Source of the DNA: Amylostereum areolatum
Taxonomy: Eukaryota; Basidiomycota; Agaricomycetes; Russulales; Stereaceae
Assembly: GCA_012932865.1 (NCBI GenBank)
Contig: SAXG01000046.1
Location: 124,001-188,000, forward strand
DNA length: 64,000 bases
Reading direction: 5' to 3'
Shown: one piece after another, positions 1-10,205 of the stretch
How positions within the stretch are numbered: the first letter of the stretch is position 1
Layout: each line of letters starts with the position of its first letter
Made by a program: the position numbers and the translations under genes
Notes under the pieces: generated by a model
What the model saw: the letters and a program-made list of their open reading frames with translations, nothing else
Told to the model about the DNA's origin: nothing
Database searches by the model: none

Positions 1-45
1 GTCTGCAGTCTCAAGGCCTCTTTTGACCGTACCCGTTTCTCCTAG

Positions 46-53
46 TATATAAA
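46..53 (+). promoter_or_regulatory. TATA box of the secreted glycoprotein gene
   Basis: TATATAAA lies about 90 bases upstream of the ATG at 144, the usual distance for a fungal core promoter with a short leader. No other promoter element was identified. Confidence 0.6.
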
Positions 54-143
54 CGCGTCCCTGCCTGTCGATACCAGCTCCGTCCCGCTCGTGGTTTCAC
101 CGATCTCGTCTCCCTTTCTCCTCCCTTCCCTTCTGTCCTCCAG

Positions 144-1917
144 ATGCTCGCGCAGACCGCCCTCGCCGTCGTCGTCGGCGTCGCCTCCATCGGCACGCAC
201 GCGCAGACGTACACCGCGACATATACCCCGGACGACGCCCCGGACCATTCAGAGGGCGGCCAGTCGGGCACGAACAGATGCGGGACGGGCTACAGCCAGA
301 CGTCCATGTGCCAGAACGCCTTCCGTGAGTCCCACCATCCGTCCTTCGCATCGAGCGGCGAGTCGAATGTTGAACGCAACCGCTGACTTGTTTGCGATTG
401 ATATAGTCAACTCGGTCGACGACTTCTGCTTTTTCGCCCCGCCTGAACCCGGACCCAACTCCGTCATCGGCGACACCGAGCGCATCGAGGTCGCCTGGTG
501 CATGCAGGTCCGTCCTCCTCCTCCTCCTCCTCCTCCTCCTCCCAAAACCTCCCTCTCTCCCTATCCATTTTTTGTTCTTTACTCATCTGCGCTCGAACCT
601 CCTCGTCCTCTTAGGGCAAATACGGCACCCGCATCATCCCCGACGGCACCATCCAGGGCGCCCACTTCGTCCAGACGCCCGATTACGTCCAGATCACCGG
701 TACGTCCCCCCTCGAGTCCCGGATCTCACGTCGCGCACCGCGTTGTGTCTGACAACCGCGCCCTGTCTTGGATAGGTATCGGCGACTTGACCAAGGTGAA
801 CGTCCCCGCGGGCGACGCGGGGGGTGAGCTCGACCCGCACGGCGCGGACGGGAACGGTGCGTTCGGTTCGGTTTCGTCTGTCCGTCTTATCGCGCGCGCG
901 GCAAGGACGCGTTTGGATCATATCTCGCCCGTTGAATCAACGCGCCGATCGCGATCGTTGGACGTGGGCTGACGGTTTGGTATGTTATAGGCAACCCCAT
1001 CGGCGGTCTTGTTTTTTCCAGCGCGTTCGGTGGCTCGGTGCAGCAGCTGCATGAATGGACGGTACGTGCCCCCACCCCTCCCGAGTCCCCCCGTTCCCGT
1101 TCGGTGCTTATGGCGTACCGCTTTTGCGTGTATGTATGCGACAGAACTTCATGTCGGACAGCGAGTTCTGCTTTCGCGGGTGCAAGGACGGGAAGAACGC
1201 GCCGCGGTTGTGCCAGCATATATACGACGTGATGGGTTGCCAGTGGAACATGCCCGGGGACTACGACAGCGGCTCGTTCGACGTCTGCAAAGGCGACACC
1301 GGCGAGGTACGTCTCCTCCGACCCCCTCCCCCCTCCCCCTCCCGAATGATCGTTCGATCACGCCCCTTCCTCCTTCCCTCCTTCCCTCCTTCCCTCCTTA
1401 CTGACCCGTCCGCGCGACTCGCCGGAACAGCCCATGGGCGTGTACGGCACCTCGACGTTCCACCAAGGCGACCCCGCGACCCCCGCGGCCCACCCCGCAC
1501 CCCCGACCTCCGCCTGCACGCCCTTCTCGACGATCGCGAACCATCTCGACGCCGCGTCCTCCGCGAGCGGCTCGGGCGCGGGCGTCACGTCCGCCGCGGC
1601 ACCCTCCACCCCCGCGCCCTCGGCCTCGGCCTCGAGTCCAAGTTCCAGTTCGGCTTCAGCGTCCGCGTCCGCGTCGTCCTCACCCTCCGGCGCGTCCTCG
1701 TCCAGGCCAGAGCTCCGTCGCTCCCTCGACGTCGTCTCAGTCCTCCGCACTGGCCTCTTCGCGGGCGGCGTCTGGGTCGGGCACGCCGAGCCGGTCGGGG
1801 AGCGCGAGCGCGAGCGCCGCGGCGGCGAACCAGACGACGACGGCGAACGGCGCGGTGGGGATGGCGCCTGGGCTGGTGTTTGGGGTGGTGGTGGGAGCTG
1901 CGATGGTGTTGGCGTGA
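144..1917 (+). CDS. Secreted glycoprotein, macrophage-activating-glycoprotein family
   Basis: Seven exons: 144-324, 407-507, 615-699, 776-856, 991-1061, 1145-1306 and 1431 onward; all joins keep phase. The N-terminus is a signal peptide (MLAQTALAVVVGVASIGTHA). The mature part has evenly spaced Cys and blocks such as VDDFCFFAPPEPGPNSVIGD, IPDGTIQGAHFVQTPDY, DAGGELDPHGADGNGNPIGG and MGVYGTSTFHQGDP, which I recognise from the basidiomycete family named macrophage-activating glycoprotein; biochemical role unknown. A Ser/Ala/Pro-rich stalk follows, then a short hydrophobic tail (GLVFGVVVGAAMVLA) with stop at 1915-1917, suggesting GPI anchoring. The tail is in a different frame from the start of the stalk. 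Either a short intron ending near 1705 (length 1 mod 3, for example 1648-1705) or one extra base explains this; I could not decide. Confidence 0.85.
508..545 (+). repeat. CTC-type trinucleotide tract in intron 2
   Basis: A run of CCT/CTC triplets sits directly after the second donor of the secreted glycoprotein gene. It is intronic and probably just a variable microsatellite within a pyrimidine-rich intron. Confidence 0.7.
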
Positions 1918-2731
1918 GTGTGTTTGTGTTTTCAATCACGGACCAGGGTTGGGTTTTGGAGCTGTGTCTGGATGTTGTCGCTCTTTTGTCCCGGTCGGTG
2001 GAGCCTACTAGGGATGTCGACGGGGTCATGGACATGGGGGTTTTCTTTCTTTCGTTGCTTTCTTTCTTCGGGTTGTATTGGGGACTTGCTGTCGGATCGA
2101 TCGTGGCAGGGGAGCACGGGACCGCGACGGACATGATGATTTCTACTAAGTACTTATATATACGATACCCCCATCAGTACCGCTGCAAACTGCTACTTAC
2201 TTCATTGCCACGAGCAGGGTGTGGTCGTAGCTGGTACCATACCTCGTCAGACTCGCACCACATCACCCTTACCCGCTCCTTCTCCCCACTATCACTATCC
2301 TAACCTTCTCACCCGAGTCGAAGACAGAGCAGTCTGACCATGGCTGAGTCACTCGCTCCGCGGTGACCCACCGCTCACAGCAGTCCTGAAGCTTCGCTCG
2401 GTCAGCGCCTTGGCCGAGCGCACCTCGAGCTCGCGGCCTTGGTCCTCGCCCAGCAGCGTCAGCGGGCGGGGGAAAGACGCCATCGGGCGCGGTCTAAAAA
2501 CAGGATGTGGGCTCCCACCGGCACCCACGAGTGCCTAATCCGTCTGAGCTCGTAGACCGGTCAGCGTCAGCCCCGCGCCAAAATCGTGTAAGCCGCGATC
2601 GTATGACGATGCTCTCGTCCGTCCTGCGCGTTCGCCGTCCAGTCAGCAATCGCCGCGCCCTCCTCATTTATACCTCTCCCTCCGATCCCAATCGTCCCAC
2701 CCGTCTTCGCCCCTCACGCTTTCGCAGAACA

Positions 2732-4169
2732 ATGTCCAGCACCGCCGCGCCCGCCAGAGACGTCTCCTCCCAGTCCGACATCACGCGCATGAGCACCATT
2801 AACCCCGACGGCTCCTTCAACCGCCCCCCCTCCGTCTTCCGCGACTTCATCGCCCCCGGCGGAAAGTTCGCCCCCGAAGCTGGTGCGTGCTGCCCCCTTT
2901 CTCGTGCCCGGGAAACGCTGACGGGAACGGTTCATGCAGGGCGGTATCATCTCTATGTCTCCTTGGCTTGCCGTGAGTTTCCTCATTGGCTTCGCGTGGG
3001 GCTGGATATTGACGGGAGAGCTGGCTTTTCTCAGCGTGGGCCTCGCGCGCGCTGATCATGCGCAAGCTCAAGGGTCTCGAGAGCTTCATCGGTGCGTCGG
3101 CCTCGCACACGTACCCACCGGTCCTTGACGCCCTCCTCCCCCCTCCCCCCGCAGACGTCACCGTCGTTTCCCCGCACATGGGCCCCCAGGGCTGGCCCTT
3201 CGCCTCCGTCGACTCCTTCCCCGGCGCCGACGTCGACCCGCTGCACGCCTCCGCCCACGTCAAGGACCTCTACCTGCGCGCGGACGCGTCCTACGCCGGG
3301 CGCTTCACCGTGCCCGTGCTCTGGGACACGGCCCTGCACACGATCGTCAACAACGAGTCCTCGGAGATCATCCGCATGTTCAACTCCGCGTTCAACGGCC
3401 TGCTCGAGGGCGAGCACTCGGGAACGCAACTACTATCCGGAGGACCTGCGGGCGGAGATCGACGCGGTGAACGCGTGGGTGTACGACGACATCAACAGTG
3501 CGTGCTCCTTCCTTTAGGGGGGAGAGAGAGGCTGACCGCCGACCGCGCGCGCAGACGGGGTGTACAAGTCCGGGTTCGCGACCTCCTTCGACGCGTACCG
3601 CGCCGCCGTGGTCCCGCTCTTCGACGCTTTGGACAGGATCGAGGGCATGCTGGCCGGGAAGACCTACCTCGTCGGCGACCGCCTCACCGAGGCCGACATC
3701 CGTCTCTACGTCACCATCGTACGTCCCCTCTCCCCCTCGTCGTCGCATCGCATCGTCCTGAACCCGGCCCCCGTTCTGGATCGGTTCAGATCCGCTTCGA
3801 CCCCGTCTACGTCTCGCACTTCAAGTGCAACCTGCGCACGATCCGCCACGGGTATCCCAACATCCACACGTGCGTGCTCCTCCCCTCCCCTCTCTCCCGA
3901 GCTTCGTCGATTTTTTTTCCACACGTGCGCCAGGTGGCTCCGGAGGTTGTACTGGCAGAACGACGCGTTCCAGTCGACGACCGACTTCGAGCACATCAAG
4001 ACGCACTACTTCTGGTCGCATCCCACCGTGAGCAGTTCACCTCCTCCCTCCTCCTGCTCTTCGTCCACACCTCTAACCTAGCCCCCTCCGACCCTAGATC
4101 AACCCGCACCGGATCGTGCCCATCGGCCCCGTCCCGCATATCGAGCCCCTCTGCCAAGCCCCTCAGTGA
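2732..4169 (+). CDS. Xi-class glutathione transferase (glutathionyl-hydroquinone reductase, ECM4/GTO-like)
   Basis: Eight exons: 2732-2882, 2940-2972, 3035-3091, 3155-3497, 3555-3718, 3790-3869, 3934-4027 and 4098-4169, about 330 residues. The split motif ACPWASR across exons 2/3 carries the catalytic Cys of Xi-class (GHR) enzymes, which reduce glutathionyl-(hydro)quinones with glutathione. Further family blocks are FTVPVLWDT, NNESSEIIRMFN, GDRLTEADIRLY, HFKCNLRTIRHGYPN and the terminal HPTINPHRIVPIGP. The ATG at 2732 follows a TATA-like element near 2667; an in-frame ATG at 2603 lies upstream of that element, so it is less likely. Exon 4 needs a one-base skip: GEHS and NYYPEDLRAEIDAVN are in adjacent frames around 3418-3422 with no possible intron. 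Such enzymes are often expanded in wood-decay fungi for handling aromatic compounds (family knowledge). Confidence 0.88.
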
Positions 4170-5140
4170 TCCGCCTTTCTTCTCTTCCCGACTCCCCGCC
4201 CGAAAATCTGAATCGTCCGTGTAAAATTATCGCGCGCGCGCGCGGGTGTATTGATACGCAGGAAATCGCATGCCGTCCTTTTTGGATTTTGAGGTTGGGG
4301 GGGACGATCTTTAGGCGGGGGCCGGTGCGCTCGCGCCCAGGTCTTGTCGTTCGTGTTTGGGTGAAATGAAGGCGAGGTTCGCGGGTGGGCTCGAGCACTA
4401 GCTCAGGCGTGCACCCCGCACTCGTTCCCTCCGGGCTGACACGCTCATTACCCACCTCCCTTATTTATTTGAGATCTCAAACAGGCTCATGCTGTCCGCG
4501 CCGGCTCACATTCTCGCGCTCTAGGCTCTCAGCTCACGATCTCGCACTCAAGTTTTTCTCGATATGCCGGCGCCGGCGCACACACACACACATTCGCAAT
4601 GTCAATCCTTAGCTCAAGTTCACGTTCTCAGGATCCCACAGAAGCCCAGGATGCCGGCGCCGGCTCTTCAACTCGTCCAGCTCAGACGTAGCTCCACGCG
4701 CGCGTTCTCAGATCTCAGGCTTCAGGAGGCTTACGAGCTCACGAAGCCAGCGCGGGCTGACGCTCACACAGGCTTGCACTCAGACTTCACCCTCAGTTCT
4801 CAAAGCTCACGTTCTCAGGACCTCACGAAGACTCGGGATGCCGGCTTACACTCACACTCACTCCTTACACTTAGGGTCGGAACGCACGTTCTCAACTCAG
4901 GGTCTCACGAAACTCACGAAGCTCACGAAGCTCACGAAGCCGGCGCCGGCCTTATTTAATCTTACACTCACAACTCACAGCTCAGATCTCAGACTCGAAG
5001 CTTGCAATCTCCACTCAAGCTCACTCAGGCAAATTTCCACTCAAGCGCACTCAGACAAATCGCAACGCGCGCGCGCGCGCTCTTGAGGCAGACTCGGTCC
5101 CACACATCGTGAAGCCCGCTCAGACGCCTTGAAGTTCGCC
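4170..5140. repeat. Degenerate CTCAC/TTCTCAGG/CACGAAG repeat region with GCCGGCGCCGGC palindromes
   Basis: No gene was found here. From about 4485 to 5080 the same short words recur in loose order: GCTCACGAAG, GTTCTCAGG, ACTCACA and the self-complementary GCCGGCGCCGGC (near 4566, 4651 and 4941). The clearest direct repeat is GAAGCTCACGAAGCTCACGA at about 4915-4940. A short alternating GCGC run is at about 5065-5080. It reads as a decayed minisatellite between converging gene ends. Confidence 0.6.
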
Positions 5141-5304
5141 CTTGAAGCTTGCCCACCCCGAGCCCCCGCCCCCGCCCTTCAACCCGCCCCGAAACGAGAA
5201 AAGGATTCGCTCACCTTTGGCCATCCACTCCTCTCCAAGCGTCCGAGCAGGCATCGCAAGCTCCAGGACGGTGTCGTCTGAGATTCGAGCTCCCCAGGTC
5301 CGAG

Positions 5305-5400
5305 CACAAGTCCGAGCCCAAGTCCAAGCCCAAGTCCAAGCCCAAGCCCAAGTCCAAGTCCAAGTGCAGACCCAAGTGCAGGCCCAAGTCCAAGTCCAGT
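5305..5400. repeat. CCAAGT/CCAAGC hexamer minisatellite
   Basis: Roughly 15 imperfect copies of the six-base unit CCAAG(T/C) stand just past the 3' end of the acidic-protein gene, probably in its 3' UTR or just beyond. The run is open in several frames (for example K-S-K-P or V-Q-A-Q repeats), which explains long spurious ORFs here. Confidence 0.8.
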
Positions 5401-5454
5401 CCCGTAGCGAGTCGGTGTCCAGTTATCCAGTCCAGGGTCCAGGGGGTATCTCAC

Positions 5455-6557
5455 TCACTCGAAGTTCTTCCAGAGGTAGCGCTTGCCCCGGGCCACCTTT
5501 GGCACCGGAGCGTGCACCACGGGCACCACCACCACCACCGCCACCACCACATCCTCCCCCTCCCCGATCGCCTCGTCAGCCCCCGCACCAGCACCAGCAC
5601 CAGCACCACCGTCCTCCCCTCCCCCCGCCCTCACCGAATAATACACCGCCTCGTCCTCCGCCGACATCCGCCCCATCCACTCCATCCTCGGCACGCCCAT
5701 CCACTGCATCCTCGGCACGCCCATCCACACCCCCTCCCCCTCCCCCTCCCCAGGCACCTCCCCCTCCCCCTCGCACCCCTCGCCCTCCGCCTCCTCCTCC
5801 TCAGCCGCCGCCCACACCACGATCCGGGGCACCTCCCCAACGTACCCCGGCGCGCGCGCGATCGCGTACGAAAACGCGTCGAGCAGCGCGCCCGAGCGGC
5901 CGGTCGCGGGCGCGTACAGGCGCGCGGGGCTGGGCAGGAGCAGGGTGCAGGTGGCGCTGGGGACGTAGGACGGGCGCACGAACCGCGCGTCCGCTTCCTC
6001 GTCCTCGTCCTCACATGGACACACCACGATCTCCGGCACGGGCTCCTCCTCCTCCTCCTCCTCCTCCTCCTCCTCCTCCTCCTCCTCCTCCTCTTCCTCC
6101 TCCTCAAGAATGGTCTCCAACGCCCCCAAGAAGAACGCGCTCACCTCGCCCTCGCCCTCGTCCTCCTCCTCCTCGACCACGGAGCACGATCGGGAGCGGA
6201 CGCCCGCCCGCGCGTCGGACGCGGCGGACGGGACGGGGCAGAGGACCGGCGCCTCGAGGAACGCGCGCTCGTCCGCCTCGAACACCGCGAGCTCGTCCTC
6301 GAGGAGCGCGCCGCCGTCGAAAACGGCGGTCGTCGGCGGCGGCTTCGCGAGCCCGGCGTCGAACGCGGGGGGCGTGGGCGTCTCCCACACGTTCTTGGCC
6401 GTCAGCGGCGCGCGCGGGCCTGTGCGGGGTTGAGTGAGCGTTCGGCATGCGAAAGGCGGGGGGCGGAGGGCGGAGAGGGCGGAGGGCGGAGAGGGGTCGA
6501 CGTACAAGGGGCCACCGCGCACGCGAGGGGGGAGGAGGAGACGTAAGTGGCAGACAT
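5455..6557 (-). CDS. Hypothetical acidic protein with poly-Glu tract
   Basis: Two exons: 6557-6506 and 6419-5455, joined by an intron with a GTACGT donor and CACAG acceptor; together 1017 bases, 338 residues, in phase. The protein begins MSATYVSSSPLACAVAPC, continues with LTAKNVWETPTPPAFDAGLA, then a run of about 20 Glu encoded by the CTC tract at 6042-6105, later a second acidic, Gly/Glu-rich stretch, and ends KVARGKRYLWKNFE. A TATA box on the same strand at 6695-6688 supports the start. I recognise no domain or signal peptide. The segment between the acidic runs (SYVPSATCTLLLPSPARLYA, then APGYVGEVPRIVVW) is the most globular-looking part. A longer single-exon reading starting at 6657 exists but begins in the likely 5' UTR. 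Confidence 0.65.
6042..6105. repeat. CTC/GAG trinucleotide microsatellite coding poly-Glu
   Basis: About 20 consecutive CTC triplets, read as Glu codons on the minus strand inside the acidic-protein gene. Length variation between strains would change the Glu run without shifting frame. Confidence 0.9.
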
Positions 6558-6687
6558 GATCACAGTGAAATATAGGGAGTGGGGGGGGGGGGGGTAGGGT
6601 AAAAGAAGGGGGAATCGCAGGGGCGATAGAATGCAAAGTACGAAGGAGTACGAGCACTGGAGAGCCTTCCCGCGCACCCCCGCCACG

Positions 6688-6695
6688 CTTTTTAT
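6688..6695 (-). promoter_or_regulatory. TATA box of the acidic-protein gene
   Basis: TATAAAAA on the minus strand, about 130 bases upstream of the ATG at 6557. This argues that the ATG at 6657 is too close to the TATA box to be the start codon. Confidence 0.6.
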
Positions 6696-6699
6696 ACGT

Positions 6700-7592
6700 T
6701 TCCCCCTCCCCCTCCCCCCCCCTCCTCGGCGCATTTCGTTTCGGACCGACCCCCTTGGGATGGTCCGGCGAGACCCCCGTCCTGGGCCAATATGAGACCG
6801 TGGCGGACTGGGGGCCGCGCGATTCAGACCGTACGTATATGTACGCCTGGTAGTAGTACTTACGTGCGGCGCCGACGTCGACGTTCGAGTGCAGCCCGAC
6901 GCGCAGGCCGGTGGGGAGCTCGCTCAGCCATGCGCGCTTTGTTTGGATAGTTTACGGTTACGGAGGGTCTGAATCGGAGGGTCGCGTGCGCCTTGCGCAC
7001 CTACTTACCTCCGATTCCTTGCCGACCCCGACCCCGACGCCGTCTCCTTATCGCACGGTGGGGGGGGGGAGGCGTTGGACATGTTTGCGTACGACGTGTT
7101 TGCGTACTACATACCACTCCCTGAATCGCAAGTACGCGGGTGAATCACCAGGCTGAGACGGCCTATGTACGCTGCACCGACGCACGGGCCCGCAGGTGGC
7201 CCGTGGTCTGAAACGCAACAGACGTCGAGGGCAGCTGAGGGTCGCGCGCGGTGACCGGTGGACTTGCGCGTGGGGGTCGAGACGGTGAGTGCGGTGTCGA
7301 CGTTCGACCCGCGCGCCCGCACGCCTGAGCACATCCTCCACAGTGTACATAACACCCTTCCCTCGATCCTCGGTGTGCCTCACCAGCCCACGCCGTCGAC
7401 GTTCGTACACACACAGATACGCACACATAAGTACACGCTTTTATTGCACGACGACGCGCGCCGGTCCATCTACGATCTACTCGCGACGACCATTGCTTAC
7501 ACGGGACACGGAACCGTAGGCGTCTGCACGCACGCACCGCGCGTCCCAAGCTTCGTCCCCCCCCCCCCAAAAAAAAAGACCCCCGAAACGCA
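6700..7592. other. Intergenic region without recognisable gene
   Basis: About 900 bases upstream of the acidic-protein gene and downstream of the SRRM1-like gene. It holds TACTTAC-type words (about 6857, 7005), CA-rich words near 7410, and homopolymers (G run near 7050, C then A run near 7558-7580). No conserved reading frame was seen on either strand. Confidence 0.5.
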
Positions 7593-9525
7593 TTAGCCAC
7601 TGCCGCTCCCCTTGCGCGTGCGCACCACCTTGTTCCGCAGCGCCTTCTCCTTGAGCTCGTTCTCCCTCTTCTCCAGCAAGGCCGCTTGCGCCCGCTCCCC
7701 TGCGTTGTCCTTGCCGCCCTCTCTCTCCCTGCGCACGTCCTCGTCCACGTCCACGTCCATCGCGTCGCCTTGTTGTCGCGCGCCCTACGCGTAGCGGTCA
7801 GCGATGCGTCCCCCTCACGCTCGAATCCGGACGAAGGGAAAGAAAGCACGCACCCGACCCTCGTCCCACCGACTCCGCGCCGCCTGTCCTCTGATCTTCA
7901 ACTCCCCACCCTTTTCCTTCTCCCTCTCCTTCTCCTTTCCCCTCCCTCCTCTCTCCCGGCTCCGGCTCCGGCTCCGACTCCTGCTCCTGCGCCTACTCCC
8001 ATACCCGTACCCATTCGCCCCGCGCCTCCCCTCCGGGCTGCGACTGTCCCTCTCCCTCTCCCTCTCCTTTCCCTTGCCTTTCCTGGCGTCCCCGAGACCC
8101 TCCGCCTCCTCCCGCCGATCGCCCGGGGGCGGGGGCGAAGGCGACGCCGGGCCGGGGCTCACGGGCATCGGACTGCGGCTGAGCCGCCGCCGGCGCGGGG
8201 GCGGGCTGCGACTGTCGCGCGCGCGCGCGCGTCGGCCGTCCCTGTCGCGATCGCGAGGGTAGGGGGAGTACGAGGGGGAGCGGCGGCGGCGGCGGCGGTG
8301 GTGGGGAGGCGGGGAGCGAGAGCGGCGGTAGGCGGGGGAGGAGCGGCGGGGTGGGGGTGCTGGGGAGTGAGAGAGGCGGGGGAGCGGGGAGCGGGAGCGG
8401 CGTGGGGAGCGGGAGCGGGATAAGGCGCGGGAGGGGGGAGAGGGACGACGGTAGGCGGGAGAGGAGCGGCGGCGGGGCGTGGGGGAGCGGGAGGAGCGGC
8501 GGCGGGGCGTGGGGGAGCGGGAGGAGCGCGCGCTGGAGGGGGTTCGGGTGCGTCGGCGGGGAGGGGGGGAGCGGGAGCGGGAGCGGGAGGGAGAGCGGTA
8601 GGGCTGTCGCTGGGGGATGGGGAGAGGGGTGTCAGTTCAGGAAAGGGGAGGAGAGAAAAGGGAGAGGCTTACCCCGCCACCTCTACCGCCCCATCCTCGG
8701 TCTCTCTGTCGGTCGCGGTCCATCCTGTCGTACGGTCCCGGGGGACCTCCGCGTCCCCTCCCGCCCCCGCCCCCGCCTCTTCCTCTGCCCCCTCTGCCCC
8801 GTCCCCTCCCGCCTCCGCCTCCGCCTCCGTCCCGCTCGCCGCGCTCCCGCTCGCGTATCTCGTCCAAGCGCACGCGGCGATCGCGCTCGTCGATCGCGCG
8901 CGCGGCGGATCTCCTCCTTTTTCTCCTCGACGAACGTGCGCGGGATGCCGGCGGGGGAGTCCTGGGCTTCGAGGAGCAGGCTCCAGAGCGCGGACATGAA
9001 GGCTCGGGGTGGAGGTCGTGAGGAAGCCGGTGAGGTTGATCTGCATTTTGCGGGGGTCGGGGGTCTGCTGGGGGGGATGGGGGATGAGGGGAGGGATGAG
9101 GATGAGGGGAGGGAGAGGAGGGAGGGAAGGGAAGGGAGGGAGGATGCGTACGGATTGGGAGTCGTCTTCGAGCAGGCTCACGGCGTACTCGGCCACGAAC
9201 TCGTCCTCGAACCCGACGAGCTCGACGACTTTTTTGGTGACCCAGGGCCGGATGACGTCCAAGTTGACCTTGCGCAAGTCGACCTGCGTCCACGTTCAGC
9301 TTTCGCTTGGGGGGGAAAAAAAGGAGGATGGAGGCACGCAAGGGAGGCGAACGCACCTTTTTGTCGAACTCGGGGGGGAACTTGATGGATTTGAGGAGCT
9401 TGCGCTCTTTGTCGGAGAACCTGCGGTCCTGGTCGGCGGAGGTGCCTTTGAAGAAGCCTGGAGGGGGTGAGTTGGGAGGGACAGGAAGAGAGAGGGACAG
9501 AAAGAGGCTGACCAGCGTCGGCCAT
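7593..9525 (-). CDS. SRRM1/SRm160-like splicing coactivator, PWI domain plus RS-rich tail
   Basis: Exon 1 codes MADA, then FFKGTSADQDRRFSDKE, KSIKFPPEFDKK, VDLRKVNLDVIRPWVTKK, VELVGFEDEFVAEYA and DPRKMQINLTGFL: the PWI nucleic-acid-binding domain that opens SRRM1 proteins, including the P-W-V and L-x-G-F features. Next come SALWSLLLEAQDSPAGIPRT, an acidic/basic helix, Gly/Arg repeats, and a long RS/RSP-rich tail (8590-7850). The last exon, after an intron with a CTGAC branch site, ends in a conserved-looking coiled tail (LLEKRENELKEKALRNKVVR, then TRKGSGSG). The protein should act in pre-mRNA splicing and 3' end coupling in the nucleus (family knowledge). Two one-base skips are needed, near 9003 and 8905, to join the PWI end, SALWSLL and the AIDERDRRVRLDEIRE helix. 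No intron can explain them. Confidence 0.85.
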
Positions 9526-10205
9526 GGGAGACTGGAAGGAGCGAGGGCGACGAAGAGGAGGAGGTTGGGGACGATGGCGCGAGGAGGTGCGCTGGCTGCA
9601 GACTCTGGCGAGACTGGGGGGACTGGAGGGGGCGTGGGAATGTGGAGTCCCGAAAGGGGAAGATCGGGAGAGACGGGACCGAGGCCGGCGGCAGACGCTC
9701 GCAACCGGCGCTGCTCATGGTGCTCATCATCTCATTATTTATATTTATAACAAGTACGTCCAGGATCGTCCTCGACGTCCGCGAACTCGCACCCCCTCCC
9801 TCCCTCTCGCCCGTCGCCCGTCGCCTGCTGGCACAGGCAGCTCGCGTCGCCCGGGTCACTCGCTCACTCCCACTCCCGGTCAGTGTTCTTTCCCACCAAC
9901 CGCGATCGTTCCTTCGTCGGCTGTGGGGATCGCCGGCGGTCGAAGTGGTCCCACCCACGTGCACCGAGGTCGATGGCGAGTCAAGTCGCGCTCGCAGAGA
10001 GCAGAGAGCAGAGAGCAGAGAAGGGCAGCAGCCGCCCGTGACGCCGTCCGCTCCCATGCTGATAACCATCCATCAACGCCCGTCCTTCTCTTTTCTTTTC
10101 TCTTTCTCTTTCTCTTTCCCCCTCCCCCGTCCAGTCGCTCACTTCTCCCCTTCACAGCGTCAGATGGGGTGTGCTCCTCCTCCCTCTCCATAGCATACAC
10201 TCTCC
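9526..10205. promoter_or_regulatory. Divergent promoter region between SRRM1-like gene and membrane-protein gene
   Basis: Holds an AT-rich TTATTTATATTTATAAC stretch at about 9730-9750, a likely minus-strand TATA region for the SRRM1-like gene, a short GCAGAGA tandem repeat (about 9995-10022), and a long CT-rich tract (10082-10140) ahead of the plus-strand gene, as is common near fungal transcription starts. Confidence 0.45.

Noticed and set aside
8900..9010. Programmed +1 frameshifting in the SRRM1-like gene
   Set aside because: Two shifts within 100 bases at unrelated contexts, with the same kind of shift in many other genes of the window, fit sequence error better than recoding.
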